Shown here piece by piece: positions 38,165 through 50,080 of a DNA stretch of 64,000 bases. Each line of letters begins with the position of its first letter. Position 1 is the first letter of the stretch. The notes beneath the pieces were generated by a model that was not told the DNA's origin, searched no databases, and worked only from the letters and a program-made list of their open reading frames with translations. The position numbers and the translations under genes were made by a program. Origin of the DNA: Mortierella alpina (Eukaryota; Mortierellomycota; Mortierellomycetes; Mortierellales; Mortierellaceae); assembly GCA_029449245.1 (NCBI GenBank), contig JANATF010000013.1, positions 248,001 to 312,000 on the forward strand. Reading direction: 5' to 3'.

Positions 38165-38622
38165 TTGGCCCCTTCCCTTCCCTCTTTTTTCTCTTCTCTT
38201 GTTTTCGTGCCTCTTACTCATCACTCAGTCGCCCGAACGCATCGCTCGCACCCCCGCCTCTCCTCATTCCCCTGTGTCTCCATCATTCCTCTCGCTCGTT
38301 CACTCTCTCTCTCTCTCATTGACCCCTACAATCCCAACGCCAAACTGTGGATCAGCTCTCGAGTCGAATCTCAATCTCCCATTGTTTAAAATCCTTCTCC
38401 GCCTTGTACAGTTCAAACCATCTCCATCCTCGAAAACTCAAATACCGCTCTCATTGCCTCTCACGCTCCCTTCAAAACACCCTCGAGAAGTAACGACAAG
38501 CAACCCATATCGCCATCTTTGCACTTGATCTGTGTCGGCCACCTTTCCCCGCATCCATCTTTCTGCGCCATCAAGGAAGCAGCGTTTGCTCAGACATCAA
38601 GGCTCGTTTCTCAGTAGACAAG
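38165..38622 (+). other. Probable noncoding 5' leader exon with splice donor
   Basis: About 458 nt of CT-rich sequence contain no ATG at all on the plus strand, follow a TATAAAAG, and end CAAG|GTAAGG at 38622/38623. Candidate acceptors are TTGTGCAG near 39002 and GTTTGCAG near 39065. No convincing coding frame follows locally, so this may be an alternative, distal 5' exon of the WOPR gene at 40470, or a separate noncoding transcript. Confidence 0.4.
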
Positions 38623-39881
38623 GTAAGGTGTTGACCGATTTACAGTTGGCCTTACGTCTTAGGTCATATAGCTCCTAGTTCGTACACCTGCCTTCCTTTT
38701 TTTTCGGGTTGCTCGGCCACCATGTGTATGCGGGACATGGTTGGGCGATCTGTCCGGTTCACACCTTTGCCTTCATGGCCTTGTGTTCATTACCTCATCA
38801 CAGTGGCGCAGGTTTTTTTTCTGTCCCACACTCCGAGTCCTCGGCCCCATTTTGGGAGCGGTTTGGGTTCCGAAGGGTGTTGGGAAGAGAGAGCACGATG
38901 AGAGAATGGTTTGCGTTCTGATTGATCGGTGGTTCTATTGGCCAAATGCACACACACACACACTTTTTTTTATTATTTCTGTCGCCTTCTTTTCTTGTGC
39001 AGTTGCCCTCTATCGGGTTCAACCTGCCCGATGACATGATGTCGTCCGTTTTGTTTGTTTGCAGGTCAACACTCTACTTGGTTCTGGTGGGATGTTCAAC
39101 AGTTTATCCTTCACTTGCGTTAGTATGACAATGGACCATCTCATCCCCTTCCCACCCCATTCCTATATCTTTTTTTCTTTCCTTCCAACCTCCTCGCACC
39201 CCTGATACTCTTGCTTTTCCCTCCCCTACACTTTTCTCTTGGCTCTTCTAAAAAGATGCCTTGAACGTCCTCCCGATTTCAACGCCTACTCCGCCCCTGA
39301 GTGACATGCCCGATCGATTTCTAGGCTAGCACGAGGAGGGCCGGGTGTGAGGCGGGAGTAAGGGGTGTTTGTCTGTGTTGTGTGTTGTGTCCGTGTCCGT
39401 GTCATGCCAATGAGCCGTCTGGAGTGGGCAGTGAGAGGGAAAAAGAAAGGGTAAGGAGGGAGGGAAAGCGATAGGACGACTTGAATAATGGCTGGTTTGT
39501 TTGTCTCCGATGGAGCAAGGGTGTGTGCTCCCCTGCGCTGTATCCCTACCTTTATTGCATGGACAGGAATCAGTAGCTGAAGAACAAGAGCAGCGAGGCG
39601 CAAAAGAGGATGCAGAACGGTGTCTCTGGGTGAGAGCAAACGAGGGTGTGATCGAGTGGAGAAGGGGAGAGCTAGACGACGGACGGACGACGGAGAAAAT
39701 GCCATCGAAAGTGGGTCGGCGTGGAACTTGAGAGCACGCAGCGTGAGAGCGATAAGAGTGGACAGACTTGATCGATTTTTCCATGGCGGGTGCTAGAGGG
39801 ACGAGGGACGGGTTTGCTGGGCGTTGCGAAGGCACGACAGATACCTGTGCGGTGGTACTCTGCAGCAGGGCTGATCCGCCA

Positions 39882-39908
39882 TTGCTGCCTTTGCTGCCTT
39901 TGCTGCCT
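39882..39908 (+). repeat. 9-bp tandem repeat, three copies
   Basis: TTGCTGCCT repeated three times in the upstream region of the WOPR gene. Confidence 0.85.
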
Positions 39909-40378
39909 TTGCGCCACCGTCCATTGTTTGCGTAGCCGTACTAGTCGCCATGCGACCAGGCACGCCAACGTACCACATGGCGGAGAGAGCGAGGGCGGGA
40001 GGGGTGGGGCGCCGTCCTCACAGCCGCCAGCTGGGGTGTCGTGGCAGTCTGGTCCCTGGGGTGTTCTTTTTTGCAGCTTTCTTCCGCAAGGGTGTTCTTT
40101 TGGGAACACGCGCTCTTGTTGATTCCTCTGGCTCGATCATTGCAAATGCCCCACTGCCCGTTTGCGGATCCTCCGTTTTCCCGCTTTCTTCATTGTCGTT
40201 GGCCGTGAACAGCATCCATCCATGTGGGAGTATGAAGAAAAGAAAGAAGAAAAAAAACGCCCCATTGCTGACCATCATTTTCTCTCTCTCTCTTTTTTTT
40301 TCTTCTCTTTCTCTTGCTCCGCACTCACTCACTCACTCACTTTCTCTCCCTGTGCGCTTTGCTCTGCTCTGCTTTGTT

Positions 40379-40386
40379 TATAAAAT
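40379..40386 (+). promoter_or_regulatory. TATA box of the WOPR gene
   Basis: TATAAAAT lies 84-91 bp before the WOPR ATG and is followed by a short C/T/A-rich leader without ATG. Confidence 0.5.
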
Positions 40387-40469
40387 AGTCATACACACAC
40401 TCGTCGCCCTCCCCCCTCTCCCCTCTTTCCACTCCCTCCACCATTCCAGCCGCACACCATCACAGCACA

Positions 40470-42365
40470 ATGAGCATTGTCGAGACCTTCCACGGCTATA
40501 TTGAAACAACCCAGGACACGCTCCTCATCTTCGAGGCTTGCCGTCGGGGCCTTCTCCCCCGTATCTGCCGCCGCCTGCAGGAGAAGGAGCGTCGCATCGT
40601 TCAATCCGGAACCGTCTTTGTCTTTGACGAGCGCGAGTCCGGCATCAAGCGGTGGACCGACGGCTTGGTTTGGTCGCCCTCTCGCATCCTGGGCAACTTT
40701 TTGGTGTACCGTGAGCTGGACAAGCGCAACGCCTCTGGCAAGAAGGACGCCTCGCCCATCGATCGAGCATCGCGTTCGGGCTCGTCCAGCGATGTCGAGT
40801 CCGCTCTGGAGAAGAACAAGGAGCGCGCCTTGGTGGGCTCGCTCACCAATTCGTACCGATTCAAGAAGAACGGTCTTGTCAAGAAGACCATGTCAATTGT
40901 TGTGAACGGCGTTTCCCAGCACCTGATTTCATACTACTCCAAGGACGATGTCCTGGCAGGAAAACTTCGCACCCCTTCCTCGGTTCCCGAATTGGCCGGA
41001 CTCGAGATTAGCCCAGAGTTCTTGATGAAGCAGAACTTTAGGATTCCACCGACCGTCGAGCAGTCGTATGATCGTAAGTGCTATGCTTTATGTGCCACAA
41101 GAAGGGAAAAGAAAGAAAAAAAAAGATTGGATAACCAGGGGTGTTCCGACAGGGGGTTTGGAGTGAGATTAATCTCGAATTGGCTGAACGGCAATGGATG
41201 TTCAGATGAAATAGCACAGAAACGGGGGTGCGAACTTGAAATATCGCGATGGTTGGAGGTGAAGGGGGCATGGGAGCGATGCTCGACGCTCCTGGTGAGT
41301 GGAAGGTTAGCACTAGATGGGTGCATTATCCGATGATTACATTGCGCAGATGTACTTCTCTCGCTTGATGGGCGGGGGAGGGGAGAAAGACGGGGTTTGT
41401 TTCTTTCGGTTGGTTGGGCAGATGACGCGGGTCGATGCGCGCAACGATTCAGAAGAGCAATTTGTGTGAATGAGAATGATACATTAGGGAATGGACTCAT
41501 TCCTCCTGAAAGATATGTTGACTAACCGCGAATCGGCTCTCGTATCCTCCCACTCGAATACGTAGTTGGCGACCACATGCAGTCGCCTGTCTCCAACAAC
41601 CACAGCCCTCGTACACCCAGCGGGCCCTTCCACACCATGGGCGCCAATGGAGCCGACTTTACATCTGCCGGCTTTGGCGGCCACGTACGGCCAAAGACGG
41701 AGCCGGACCTCACATCGCCCTTGGACGTCTTCTCGAAGCCATACCATCACCAGCAACACCACCACATGCATCCCCAGCAAGGCTATCACAGCATGACGCA
41801 CATCGGCGGACAGCACCATCACAACTCTCATCCTTACAGCCCTCAGCACACGACCTTCCCGCCCAATTTCGGGTACGGTCCTGTCTCGAATGGCAACGGA
41901 AGTCCAGTGTCCGCGCCGCAAGACCAGAGCTCGACCACGCCGCCACCCATCCGGTATCTGCCACGCAATCATCCCTTCATGCCATACCCCTCCACGACCC
42001 AGGGACAATCGCCACAGTCGTCGCAGAATTCGCAGCAGCGCCACAGTCTTTCTCCAGGTCAGTACGGGGCTGGATCGCCTGCGATGATGATGCCCAACTC
42101 AGGGACGAACGGCCATATCCAGACGCATGATTTCAATCTCTCCATGGGCTACCACTCGCCCGTAACAACGAGCCCCAGCACATTCGGCAGCCTGAACTCT
42201 CCCCAGTCCGGCCACGCTCCACAGCAGCAGCAGCAGCACCATCACCATGTATCGCTTCCTCCAGTCACGCAAGGATGGAATGACCTCGGCGGATACTCAT
42301 CCTATCCCTCAGGGCCAATCTCGGATCACCATGACCAGCATTCGCATGACAGCTCATCACCCTAA
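40470..42365 (+). CDS. WOPR-domain transcription regulator (Gti1/Pac2/Wor1 family)
   Basis: Two exons, 40470-41073 and 41566-42365, encode 467 residues. The N-terminal half is the two-part WOPR DNA-binding domain. The first part (ETFHGYIETTQDTLLIFEA, then RGLLPRICRRLQEKER, GTVFVFDERESGIKRWTDG, WSPSRILGNFLVYREL) and the second part (SYRFKKNGLVKKTMSI, NGVSQHLISYYSKDDV) are both intact and close to fungal Gti1/Pac2, Wor1, Ryp1 and Sge1. These proteins are master regulators of morphology, development or virulence-related states in other fungi. The role here is unknown. The C-terminal half, after a 492-nt intron, is Pro/Ser/Gln/His-rich and probably an activation region. A serine-rich 44-residue linker separates the two halves of the domain, as usual. 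Confidence 0.93.
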
Positions 42366-43244
42366 ATACCAGCCGATGTTTTGTCAGCGACAAAGATGTT
42401 TTGCGTTGGTGCATTCTCCTTTTTTATCTTTTTTTCTTTTGTTATCCATTGTCATAGATAGATTTTATTTTTTTCCTTTTCCTTTGGAGCGAAGAAAAGC
42501 AAGTGCTGTTTTCTTTTTTCTTCGTTTTCTTTGTCCTTCCGGTTGCTTGCATGTCTGCTTTCTCTCTCTCTTTCTCTCTTTCTCTCTCTTTTCTCTTTTT
42601 CTTGTCTCTTCTTGTTCGTCTGCTTTTCTTTTTTTTCTTTCTTGATCTCCTTAGTCAAGAGTCTATATACATACATACACGTAGAGATCGGGGTAGGATC
42701 CATTAGAGTCTTATCAATGGGCCCCTTTCAACCCTTTTCTTTGCTAAAAGACACCCAATATACAAGCATTAATTTGTAACACTACAGCAGTAATGAACAC
42801 GCGTTGAACTCTTTTTTTTTTTTTAGGGTCGATCCCTTTTCATTGTCAGGAGTTGTACTGTATCTATGTACAACTATGTGTGCCCTCAAACAAAAAAGTG
42901 TATTCCCTTGAAGGTTGAAACCTTGTCCCCAAAGGGATGAATGAAGGCTGTGTGAATGTTGTTGGGATGTATGCGGAGAGTGATAACCACGTGTGTGATT
43001 AGGGGGAGGCAAAAACCTTCATCGGAGCACAGCACTAAAAAAAAAAAAAAAAAAAACTGCCAAATCTCTTTTCAGTCTTTTTCGTTGAGACCCCCAATCC
43101 CTCCTCCTCCTTCCCTGACGGCTAGCGGTATAGGATCTAGATCTCGACTTGTTATTCAAAGCTGTATGTATACATGGCTCAAATGGAGGTACTACGAGAA
43201 GTCTTTGAAAAACTGTATAGGTGTACAAGGATCATCATACCCAC
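42366..43244. other. Tail-to-tail interval between WOPR and NAMPT genes
   Basis: The first 300 bases are T/C-rich and likely the WOPR 3' untranslated region. A 7-bp inverted repeat GTTGTAC/GTACAAC with a 9-nt loop lies at 42852-42874, and an A20-like run at about 43038-43057. No gene is seen. Confidence 0.55.
42852..42874. repeat. Short inverted repeat
   Basis: GTTGTAC and GTACAAC flank a 9-nt loop between two convergent genes. The function is unknown; it contains the half-motif GTAC that recurs in noncoding DNA of this window. Confidence 0.5.
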
Positions 43245-45712
43245 TCAAGCCTCGACAGCGCTCACGATGACCTTGATCTTTTCTCTCAGAGCCGAGCTGA
43301 TGGGATCAAAGGTCTTGGGCAGTCCCTCCCATTCCTTTTGGACACGGGCTTTGATGTCACTAAACTTGGGCCACGCATGCAGCGAGTCTGGAGAAGAAAG
43401 CGTCAACGCGGCGCTTCCGACGGATTCAGAGGCCGATGATGCTGGCGTGAACGTCGCGGAGGTGGTCGCAGTGGCCGACAACGGGACCTTGCCGTGGTCG
43501 TACACAACTTGGAGAATGTTGTCCTTATGTGGAATCCCGCTCTCGGCGCGAGGGTAGACCATTGGAATCTGTCACAAGTGATTGGCAAATAAAAAGAAAG
43601 CGAAATCGCCTAGTCAGGAACAATAGTCTTTGAGATGCCTGACCACGTCGAGCTCAAATGGGTGGAGTACGTACACCTTGCTCATTTCGAACAACGTCGA
43701 GGATACCAGGCAGACTGATCTTGTCCGCGTCCGTCTTTGGGTGCTTCATCACGTCTCTAATACCATGGCAGACAAAATGGGGGGTGATTCGACCCTGTCA
43801 GCATTCTGACACGAATGCAACGGTGTCCAGCAACGCAACGTTCTTCCTCGTGATTTACCTCTTGGTTCCGTCTTCATAAACAATGTGGCAAAGCTTGGTG
43901 GCGAACGACATTGTGTCCCGATTCAACTTCTGGAGCAGACCACCGCCCATTCCAAAGGCACAGTTCTGGGCAGCGTATCCTTCGGCAATGATCGCATCCA
44001 AGATTTTGGCCAAACTCTGATAACTGACACCATCGCCTTGAATAACGCCGCATCCACGAATGACCTTGTATCCTTTCTTGTTGACGTCGCAACCAAACAC
44101 CTTTTCGGCCGCACTATAAGTACATCGTTATCGTTCATATAGAACAGAGTCGAGATGGAGCAAATTAGCATATCGATTTAACCTCGATCTAGATAGATCT
44201 GACCCAACTGAAATCACAGCGACTGAAAGCACAGTAGGCACAATTGCGGCATATGAAGAAACCTTACCGTAGTCCCTGCAAAACCGATTCGACAATATCA
44301 CCACTATCCGGTCGAAGTACCAAGAATCCTCCCTTTTCCAGCTTGAAGCTCGCGACAGATGGCAAAACGGTATCCAGTGCATGCTGATAGTCGTACGAGT
44401 CCATGACACAGGCATAGACACCCTCTCCAAAGGCGCTGATCATGGCCTCCATGGCTTCTTTCTCAGTCCGGAAGGCGGTCATGACAGAGTGCTCGCTGGC
44501 AGGGATAGAGTTTGCAACAGGATCACCACCATTGAGCTGAAACTGCGCATAGAATGCTGCACTCATGGTGTCTGTTCCTGTAAAGTTGAGCTGTAAATAG
44601 CAAATATAAATATACAAAAACAAATTGTAAGCCTCGTAGCCATGGCTATTTTTTACCGCACTATCGACGGATGACAAGCGGTGCGCGCCAAGGACAAGGA
44701 TGACTTGCCAAGTGAGCTGTGCCTCCGATCACAGAGTGTTCGATACTTGTGCAAGCACGGAAACCAAAGTCGTGCAGTCGACTCTCCAGCGACCAGTAAT
44801 TATCCGGCTCCACGCTCTTGTCATAAGCAGCCTGGATCAAATCGCGGGACCGGCGCGAGAGCGTTGCCACGGTGATGGGGTACTAACAGTGCCCCGAGGC
44901 AAGTAGAAACAGCAACAGCGCATTAGGCTTGATAAGGAAATTGCACGCGTCTTTGGCGCCCTGCAGCATGTGCGCATAATAGTGGTATCATCGTTTTCCT
45001 TTTTTTTAGCGTTCAGTTGGCCCGCCAACGCCAACATTGTGCCATACCCAAATCATGGTCAAAAGAGTCTCCAGGTAGGTAACGAGACGACTCATCTCGC
45101 CCTCGGCCGTAATTTGAAAAGCGGGAACGTGCGCATGGCAGGCCGTGCCCTCTGGCAGAGCCTCTATCTTGACAGGAAAGTACCCATCATGCTCGTTGAC
45201 AATCTACGTGTGCCGCGAGTGGGATTTGGAGCTGTTAACATTCATCGCGGTACGCGGGACAGCGACCAGCACGCGCGGGATTGTTGCAGTACCTTCAAGA
45301 AGAGATCCTTGGGGAAGGGGAATTCTGTGAAGCCTGCGTTATGGGTCGAGAAAAAGACCTCTGCCTGGGCTACGTCTTGCAGGGACCATTTTTTGGCAAT
45401 GTAGTTCTCGATGCTGCGAGTAGATAGGCAAAGCCAAAAGTGTAAAAAAAGAAAACAGGGCGTGTTGAGAGAAATGAGAGGGAGAGAGACAAACGAGATC
45501 CCGATTGCCTCGCTGTGTTGTGACCATTGTGCCACTGTGCCTTACAGGTATCGGATGCCGTAGAAGACGATGCGATTGTCGTTTGGGTCCTTGTCGTAGG
45601 CCTGGCGCATCTCTCCGTAGGCGACCATCTTTTGGGCGCGTGGGTACATGAAGGGATGGGTGACCTTGTACGAGTCTGTGAGGACGGCGAGGGGAATGCT
45701 GAGCGGGGTCAT
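43245..45712 (-). CDS. NAMPT: Nicotinamide phosphoribosyltransferase
   Basis: Eight exons (45546-45712, 45293-45413, 45048-45203, 44709-44882, 44268-44590, 43859-44113, 43675-43756, 43245-43568) encode 533 residues. The enzyme makes NMN from nicotinamide and PRPP, the first salvage step to NAD. Conserved blocks appear in order: LTDSYKVTHPFMYP, VAYGEMR, VFYGIRYL, GYFPVKIEALPEG, YLETLLTMIWYP, HDFGFRACTSIEHSVIGGTAHL, FTGTDT, PASEHSVMT, GFLVLRPDSGD, RGCGVIQGDG and FGMGGGLLQKLNRDT. These distinguish NAMPT from nicotinate phosphoribosyltransferase. A 40-residue Ser/Ala/Thr-rich insert near residue 470 makes it longer than the 491-residue human enzyme. Intron 4 (44591-44708) is GC-AG with donor GCAAGT and rebuilds AHL-LNF. 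Most studied fungi use nicotinamidase plus nicotinate phosphoribosyltransferase instead. Confidence 0.93.
44591..44708 (-). other. GC-AG intron
   Basis: Intron 4 of the NAMPT gene begins GCAAGT and ends TTACAG on the minus strand. It is phase 0 and joins GCT CAC TTG to CTC AAC TTT, matching the AHL-VNF junction of animal NAMPT. The only in-phase GT alternative (GTCATC) would add eleven non-conserved residues. Confidence 0.8.
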
Positions 45713-46040
45713 GGTGGATGGACAGCGCGTGGGATGCAGCAAAGACTGGTGAGCGACAATGGGGAATGGGAGGGTGGCAGGGGCAAGGCAGACAGGAATG
45801 GGTGATGGGAGTGCAAAGGGAAAGAGCGCGAAGGAGCGTGAAGGAGCGTGAAGTAGAGAGAGAGTGTGTGTGTGTGTGATAAAAGAAGAAAAAAGCCGCG
45901 GCATATGAAGAATGGACATGTGTACAGTATGCAAGTCAAATCAGGGGTGATGGGGTCGTTTTTTATTTTGTTGTTTTGTATTTCATTGCGTACTTATGTG
46001 TGTTCGGCTCCAACGGCAAACGCGGACGAGCTCAACACGT
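45713..46040. other. NAMPT promoter region
   Basis: The 328-bp gap between UBA1 (3' end) and NAMPT (start), both on minus. It contains a short GT microsatellite at about 45865-45879 and repeated GAAGGAGCGT units at 45830-45850. No gene is present. Confidence 0.55.
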
Positions 46041-49000
46041 CTAGCGGAACCTGACTACAACATACGGCACCTCGACATCCTCGCCGTCGCGGTCGTAGCA
46101 CACCACCTCGACTGTAAACGCCTTGACGTGGGCGGGCGTTGGCTTCCTGGACACAGTCTCCACCAGCTTGGAGAACCTACATTGACAAAAAAATACGCAA
46201 GATAAGGGACGCTGTCAACATCGGGACAATCGGACAATCTGACAATCGGACAATCTGACCATCTGACCACCATCCATCAATCACACCCACGATGAACGTC
46301 AAGGGCGCTGTTATACTTACTTCATGGGAAGGCGCTCCTTCTTCTTGTCCTTGGCCATGAACGACGTGTACAGCATGCTGACGCCTGCAGACACCATCGC
46401 AATCTCGAGCTCGTGCTTCTCCTTGAAGTAGTCCAAAAACTCTTGCAGCGTCACGTCCTCCGTGATCTCAAAGCGATCCCACAGTGTGAACTCGGTCTCG
46501 TGGTACTTGTACTTGGGCGCTGCGATCGGCTCAGAGAACCCAAAGAAGGGCAGCGCCAGATTGACAAATCCATTCTTGTAGTCGTCAATCTTGCTGCGCC
46601 CATCAATGATCTTGTAAAGCTCCAAGCAGACCAGACCCGTCACCATCGCCGTCGTCGTCGCAATCGCAGGGATAATACGTCCAGCAATGAACTTGGTCTT
46701 GTGCTTGTCAGCTGGCGTGATGCCATAGTTCGACGCACGCAAGTTGGACGTCGCAGTAATAAAGTCAATGTGGAAGTTCGTGTCGTCATCCTTCTCAAAC
46801 TCAACGGGGTGGAGGCGGTAACCAGCCAGCGTCGATGGAGCGGGCAACGCATCAATCAACTTCTGAAGCTCTGCCTGGTCACTGTCCTCTGTAGGCAGCG
46901 ACTCGCCCTCGTTCACCTGGATCCGGACTCCAGACTTGGGCTTGAACTCGGGAACGATCACGTTCGACAGCGTCTGACGGAAAACCTCAGGGTTGGACTC
47001 TCCATTCAGCCCATAGTTGAACGCATGGAGGTTAGCGGCCGCAATAATAAACTCCAAATGAGCGGGATCCTCAATGTTGAACTCGAGAGGAGTGGGAGGA
47101 CGCTTGGGGGCGCTCCAGAAGAGTGTTCCTGAAGATGTGACAGAGTCCTTGGGGAAGTTGAACAGCAGCTGCTGAATGTTGTTGTTGAACTGCTCCTCAA
47201 ACTGAAGACGGGCCCAGACAATGCACTCTTCAAAAGTCAAAGGCTTGTTCGAGACAAGGTACTTGCCAATCGCCTTCAAAGTCTCAGCGCTGTTGCCACG
47301 ATCCTTCAACAAACCCTCAATGTAGTTGGGTTGCGTGAGGTACAAATTGGCGTTCTCTGCAGGCTGCTTGAAAAAGCCCTCAAAGGCATCACGGGCCCAC
47401 TGGATCGTGTGCTCGATTGCGTTGGGAAAGTTCTTCAAGGTGCAGAGAGGAATCGAGGTCTCTGGAGGATCCTGCGAGGACGAGTACGACTCTGTCACAA
47501 ACGGCACAACCACCTGGACGTTACCCTTGGTGCCCAGTGTTCCAGACTCCAGCAGGGACTTGCGGAAGTACACGCAGCGTCTGTCCATGTACTTGCGGGC
47601 ATCCAGATTATCCAGCGCATTCGTAACACCGTCCAAAGCCGCAAAAAAGTCATCGTCGTAGACCTTTTCACTCTCAACACCTACACGTTCCTCATATGCA
47701 ACCACGTGTCCCACCGTCGCAGGGTTCATCTTGGCGATCGCCTCAGCAGCAGAGCGAGACTTGAGCTTGCCAACGTCCGAAGGACGGAACAAAAACTGAC
47801 GGTTCAAGTTGCTCTTTTCGATCGTGTCCATGTCGGTGACGTGAATCTTTCCTTTGGGTCCGGTTCCAAGTCCCATCATGGCCCAGTTCTTCAACATCTC
47901 GCATCCAATGGCACCAGCGCCGACCAAAAACTCTCTAAAGTTCTCAATCCTGTCCTGGAACTCCTTTCCAAACACTGCAATCTGGTTGTCGTGACGGGAA
48001 CCAATGGGCTGGCATGCTTCCTCAGTCAAGGTCAAGGAGGTGGGCAGGGACTCGAGCGAGTCAAAGTACAACCACTGGTGAATGGGGCTGAACTTTCCTG
48101 TGCACGCCTTAAGAACTTCCTGGGCAACGGTGCCTCCAATGACAGCGATCATGGGCGACAAGTCTCCAACCGCCTGGAAAGACAGTTCGTGGATGAGCTT
48201 CTCGTCCAACTCTGCCTTCTCAGCGGCCTTGTTGTTGATCTCAGTAGCCAATGCAAAGACGTCCTTGGCGTCCTCCTGGTTCCTGGGGCGAGGCTGGCGG
48301 CCATGCTTGGCGCTGAAGGCATGGAGAGCCTGGAATCCGATGTGGAGCTGGGCTGGGCGATCAAACTTGCCAAAGTCTGTGATCAAAAACTCGGGCTTCT
48401 GGAGTGCCTCCTTAAGGCTCAAAAAGTCCACCTGCTTGGGCATCTTGACCTGCTGGAAGAGCCCTCCGCGGACATATGCGCCCAAATCAGAGGTATCGCC
48501 GATTGAAAAGGTATATGGTCCAAGAACCTTGACCTTCCTGGGGGCGCAGCCGTTCAAAGTCTCCATACCCTGAACCTCGACAAACGTAATATGGTCGCCA
48601 TCCTCCAAACCGTGGCGGGTTTCATCCAAGCAAGTGACAATGCCCTCCGTTTCCGTTGAGATCTCGGCAATCATTCCCGAAAGCGCCTCCTCTCCAGTCA
48701 CATCGATGACAGTGAACCCCTTGCCAAAGTCGTTGAATGCGGAGGCAAAGAGACCGTGGACCTCGGCAGAAATATAGTGAATGTTGTTGGCGTGTGCGAA
48801 CTCGTTGATCTCCAGCTGCTTCTCTAATGAGGTCTCTGTCACGACAATAACCTATGCACGTGGAAAATCACAGGCAACAAAGCACGCGTGAGGATTTTCG
48901 GACTGGAGGGGCTCACACATGCTGCCTCCTCCCCTAGAGCGGCCAGTGACGAATGAATACCTTGAACTGCGACAGCTTATCGGTTGTCAACTCCCCTTCC

Positions 49001-49799
49001 AAGACGCGAATAGGCACATATGCGTTCAACTCTGCCAAACGAGGTCTGGACACGACATCGCGGGGCTTGCCAACGTCGTCCTTTGTCAAGAAGAACTAGA
49101 AAGAGTAACGAGATGAAAACGATGAGTTCTATTGGCTTCGATGTTGCATCTATACGTCACATCTGCCATAGGCGTGGGGCGCAGACTATGCTCTGGCAGA
49201 CAAGAACTGGCATATCGAATATTTACCTGGGTAGACAAGTCTGTGAGCTGGACTGGAGCGGGGTCGTAGAGAGTAACACTCTTGACACCGGCAAGAACGA
49301 CGTTTTTAGCTATGCGTCAAAACAAAAAACGAGCAAGATTGGTGAGATACAGGAGGGTCGCCAACTCTGCCAGACTGCGTATTTTCGCCCGCTTTCTGGT
49401 GGTTCCCATCAAGTAGAGCTTGCACAGACACTGCGGACAAGCTTACCAATCTCGATACCCAGACCCTTGAGACCGACAATGAGAATGTTGGAGGTTCCCA
49501 TTTTCTTCATGGCCTCGTGGCCCAGGACATATCTAGGGAAGGAGTTAGGAGTTTCAACGGTTTGCGGTGTGGTGTATTAGCACAAGGCACGTATTCGATA
49601 CAGGGCTGTCAAGTGGGCAGGAGAGAGATGAAGCTCAGGATTGGGCGGAGGGCGCAGAAGTGGATGCAGGTGGGAGTGATCCGCAGTTCACGGCAGGGCA
49701 TTTGTTCGATGGCGTTCTTTGGGGCAGTCGGGGCGACGGCACTTACAGCTGGCGGGAGTAGAGACCCTCGTCAATGACATTTTCCTTTTCAACGTCCAT
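46041..49799 (-). CDS. UBA1: Ubiquitin-activating enzyme E1
   Basis: Six exons (49747-49799, 49447-49532, 49227-49309, 48961-49095, 46321-48851, 46041-46176) encode 1007 residues. E1 adenylates ubiquitin with ATP, then holds it as a thioester for transfer to E2 enzymes. The N-terminus ([19 protein letters not shown]) begins the inactive adenylation half. The active half carries the nucleotide loop VGAGAIGCE at about 429-437, then [17 protein letters not shown]. The catalytic cysteine is C589 in [13 protein letters not shown], followed by [14 protein letters not shown]. The C-terminal ubiquitin-fold domain ends the large exon and continues over the last intron to YVVVRFR. The length fits the family (about 1020-1060). 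One 2.5-kb exon holds most of the gene. Confidence 0.97.
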
Positions 49800-50080
49800 G
49801 CTGGCGTGGTGGAGGCGTATGTGTGAGTGTGGGGATGTATGTGTTGCGTGGGTGCACAGAGAGATAGAGGACCAGAAAAAAAAGAGACTGAGAGAATAAA
49901 AAAGAATGGAGGTGTGCGTGAAAGGAATCAGCAGAGAACACGTCCTTAGGGAGTGCCCTGAGTCTGACGGGGAGTGAAAGTCACACGTTTGCTACGTCAC
50001 AGATCCGATCAGAAAGAGCGGGTGCATTATAGTGTATCTTTATTCCTCACCTCACTCCACCACCTTACTATCACTCCACC

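Larger units (their letters stand above)
33779..40469. other. Gene-poor region, right part, upstream of the WOPR gene
   Basis: No protein gene is supported across these 6.7 kb. The stretch contains a probable transcript leader (38138-38622), a TATA-like box at 40379-40386, and short tandem repeats at 37930-37954, 39882-39908 and 40323-40341. Scattered frames, the longest starting from TTG at 35866, show no domain. Confidence 0.5.

Noticed and set aside
41074-41336. Coding continuation of the WOPR exon 1 frame past 41073
   Set aside because: A GTAAGT donor at 41074 and an in-phase acceptor at 41565 join two well-formed segments; the read-through is non-conserved and ends in a stop.
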